In this document: positions 9,525 through 11,307 of the stretch, piece after piece
Layout: each line of letters starts with the position of its first letter
Position numbering within the stretch: the stretch's first letter is position 1
Source of the DNA: Paramecium sonneborni
Taxonomy: Eukaryota > Ciliophora > Oligohymenophorea > Peniculida > Parameciidae
DNA: 11,307 bases
NCBI GenBank assembly: GCA_905182985.1
Contig: CAJJDN010000297.1
Coordinates: 11,698-23,004 of the forward strand
Direction of reading: 5' to 3'
Made by a program: the position numbers and the translations under genes
The notes under the pieces: model-generated
Databases searched by the model: none
Told to the model about the DNA's origin: nothing
What the model saw: the letters and a program-made list of their open reading frames with translations, nothing else

Positions 9525-9710
9525 TTGTTTCATTTTAACTACTGAAGTATAATTAATTTAATATTTTTTAATCCTTCTTAAAATGAATTCTTTTTGGATT
9601 TTTAATTGTTAATTAAAACAAATAGTATTTTTTCGTTTTTAAAATAAAATAAAGTTAAGCTTATTTAACCAGAAAAGAATTTTAGATTTTTATTTATATA
9701 TATTTTTTTA
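9525..9710. other. Intergenic spacer before the cysteine-rich gene
   Basis: These 186 bases of extremely A+T-rich sequence lie between the TGA at 9522-9524 and the ATG at 9711. They should contain the promoter of the downstream gene, and possibly a 3' end of the upstream one, but no consensus element can be named for ciliates. Confidence 0.45.
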
Positions 9711-11307
9711 ATGATTGTTTCCATAATTTTTATCCTTGTTACCTTAATTGAAATTTCGAATTCATAATGGTTATTAAAATATTCTAGCTTATATGAAGAT
9801 TAATAATTCATGAATTACAATGGATCATCCTCTTCAATATATTCCAATTACTTATTATTGCCATCCAAGTATATAACAGCAAATTTTATAACTTGCACCA
9901 AACCTCCAACAAGCTATTTTACTCTCAATAGTACCTATCCATCAGCTCGCACTGATGATTCTATTGAATTTAAAAATGGTGATTTTTTTTCAGTGGATTT
10001 ATATTTTCATGGTACATGGACAAATCAAACTGTTAATATTACAATAAGCTCATTTTCATACCTATATAATTATACCTCCCCTTCAAATTACCTTATTAAA
10101 ACTGGATTTTGTGATGACATTGCTTATGAAGTTAGAACTGTTAATTTTAAGATTCAACTGCCAAATTCATAATCAGGTTATTACTACTTTACCTCGTCAA
10201 ATACAAATGATGGTTAAGTTTCAATTAGAAATATATTTATTTCAACTCTTTAATGCTACCCATCATGTAAATAATGCACAGGGCCAAAATTCAATTAATG
10301 TACTAGTTGTTATAATGGATTAACAACAAACAATACTTGTCCACCCTGCCCAATTAATAAATATTATGAGAAATTTTATGGATGTAGAGATATTTGTAGT
10401 ATTGGTGATTAATTATATTCTAATGGATTTTGTTAATATTATCCAAGTATTTAAATTGAAATATCATAGTTTCATATATTTTTGGTTCTAATACTTATAG
10501 CTATTATTATAATTGGGAAAGATTAAAATGGTTTAATATATATGATCCTTTACATGTAGATACATCCCCGAATTTCAAATGGTACTCTCATTATTCCAAT
10601 TATCTCTATGGAGTCTATAAGTTTAATTCTGGAATCTCTAGATTTATTTAATCTTTATCTACTTATTCTAATTCTGTATACTTGTGTGGATTTAGTATTT
10701 AAGTTAAAACTTTTAATGATATTCCACTTAATTGTGGGATTTAGTTTTTGATTAATAATACTTATTTTGGTTCAATTTATAGAGATGAATCAGGAATTTA
10801 AACACATAAAATGAAAATCTATTCAACAAAAAATATGGATCCATATTTAAATTATACTTCAAATAAGCATTATTCTTTAATAACCTATATTGACCTTCCT
10901 AAATATCCTTTCATTTTTTCAGCAATAGGAAATTATTCGTAAAAATTCATATTAAATTAGCAATGATGAAGCTGGATGGGGATTTGAGAGTCTTACAATA
11001 ACTTCGGGGTATTGCCCTGAATACTGTAAACTGTGTGAGGTATCATTTAAATGTAAGGTTTGTGTAAGTGGATACTATTAGTATAAGAATAATACATGCA
11101 TCTCAAGCTGTTCAGAACCTTATTAAAAATTAAAAGGCTCTTATTGTTAAAATTTTGATGATGAAACTCCATGTATCAACTTATTTTATATTAAGACTCT
11201 TAATATTTAGCTTAAGACTTTAGATATTAGGCACATGATCCTGAATAAAATCAAGAATATAAACTTATCTCCTAAAATGGCACAAATTTTTTAAAAGGAT
11301 TAGATAT
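9711..11307 (+). CDS. Cysteine-rich secreted/surface protein, four exons visible, 3' end outside window
   Basis: Start ATG 9711 opens with a classic signal peptide, MIVSIIFILVTLIEISNS. It is 33 codons upstream of the later in-frame ATG at 9810, which lacks one. Exons are 9711-10446, 10470-10938, 10961-11172 and 11196-11307, joined by three introns of 22-23 nt, giving 509 visible residues with TAA/TAG as Gln and no TGA. After the signal come an Asn/Ser-rich extracellular-type region with NxT sites (TWTNQTVNITI) and a furin-like cysteine cluster at residues 182-200 (CYPSCKQCTGPKFNQCTSC), continuing with CPPC. A second globular stretch is rich in Tyr/Phe. A second cluster begins at residue 420 (CPEYCKLCEVSFKCKVC), and the visible end reads YKLISQNGTNFLKGLD. 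This matches large ciliate surface proteins with repeated furin-like domains; the role is unknown. Unspliced reading hits TGA at 10964. The decayed gene at 5960-7501 is of the same class. Confidence 0.8.
10447..10469 (+). other. Intron 1 (23 nt)
   Basis: It begins GTATTT and ends ATAG. Removing it joins CCA A with TT to give Pro-Ile and carries QYYP into SYIFGSNTYSYYYNW without a break. Its length is not a multiple of three, so retention shifts the frame. Confidence 0.8.
10939..10960 (+). other. Intron 2 (22 nt)
   Basis: It begins GTAAAA and ends TTAG. Removal joins TC with C to give Ser (GNYS-NDEAGWGFE) and avoids the in-frame TGA at 10964-10966 that unspliced reading meets. Retention would therefore create an early stop, as is common for Paramecium micro-introns. 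Confidence 0.8.
11173..11195 (+). other. Intron 3 (23 nt, alternative 3' end possible)
   Basis: It begins GTATCA and ends TAAG. Splicing gives DDETPYSQYLAQDFRYQ and leads into a clearly coding exon. A more canonical TAG end lies 15 nt downstream (38-nt intron, 11173-11210), keeps the same frame and would drop five residues. The shorter form fits the usual ciliate length; the longer one fits the usual 3' consensus. Confidence 0.6.

Noticed and set aside
10111..10323. Plus-strand 70-codon ORF with ATG start
   Set aside because: It overlaps exon 1 of the cysteine-rich gene in another frame, and that exon is strongly supported by its cysteine pattern.
1..11307. Mitochondrial-derived DNA, because some TGA codons sit at Trp-like positions
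   Set aside because: The same frames need TAA and TAG as Gln, which mitochondrial codes of ciliates do not use, and micro-introns and nuclear gene families are present.
1..11307. tRNA genes, CRISPR arrays, telomeric repeats, bacterial promoters or terminators
   Set aside because: No cloverleaf-like conserved blocks, no regularly spaced repeats and no C4A2/C3A3-type tracts were seen; A+T-rich boxes occur everywhere and carry no information.

Overview
The window looks like nuclear DNA of a ciliate, most probably a Paramecium-type oligohymenophorean. Three things point there. The best genes are open only if TAA and TAG are read as glutamine and TGA alone as stop. The DNA is very A+T rich by eye. 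The gene at 9711 is split by introns of only 22-23 nt with GTA...(T)AG-type ends. Read with the standard code, almost nothing here looks coding.

Layout. (1) Positions 1-1131, minus strand: N-terminal 377 codons of an intact ciliate transmembrane protein, running off the left edge. (2) Positions 1132-5018, minus strand: a degenerate or unresolved region. Open stretches lie in several frames and TGA interrupts the frame that continues upstream of the first gene. Inside it, 1844-3205 is repeated almost perfectly at 3207-4569 and the copies are separated by a single N. This is best explained as two contig ends that overlap by about 1.36 kb and were joined without merging. (3) Positions 5257-5830, plus: remains of a MORN-like W-motif repeat gene with a frameshift and TGA stops. 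(4) Positions 5960-7501, plus: remains of a cysteine-rich surface protein with furin-like and DUF4215-like motifs spread over three frames. (5) Positions 7530-9524, plus: an open frame of 205 codons followed by a broken gene of unknown family. (6) Positions 9711-11307, plus: the 5' 1.6 kb of an apparently intact cysteine-rich secreted or surface protein gene with a signal peptide and three very short introns. It is cut by the right edge.

The mix of intact and decayed members of large ciliate multigene families (membrane proteins, MORN-like repeats, cysteine-rich surface proteins) suggests a gene-poor, fast-evolving part of the genome, such as a subtelomeric or germline-like region. No telomeric repeat is present to prove this. 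No RNA gene, CRISPR array or bacterial-type signal was seen. No new biological system is claimed. The points most worth attention are the assembly duplication, the recoded genes with micro-introns, and the TGA-riddled minus-strand frame.
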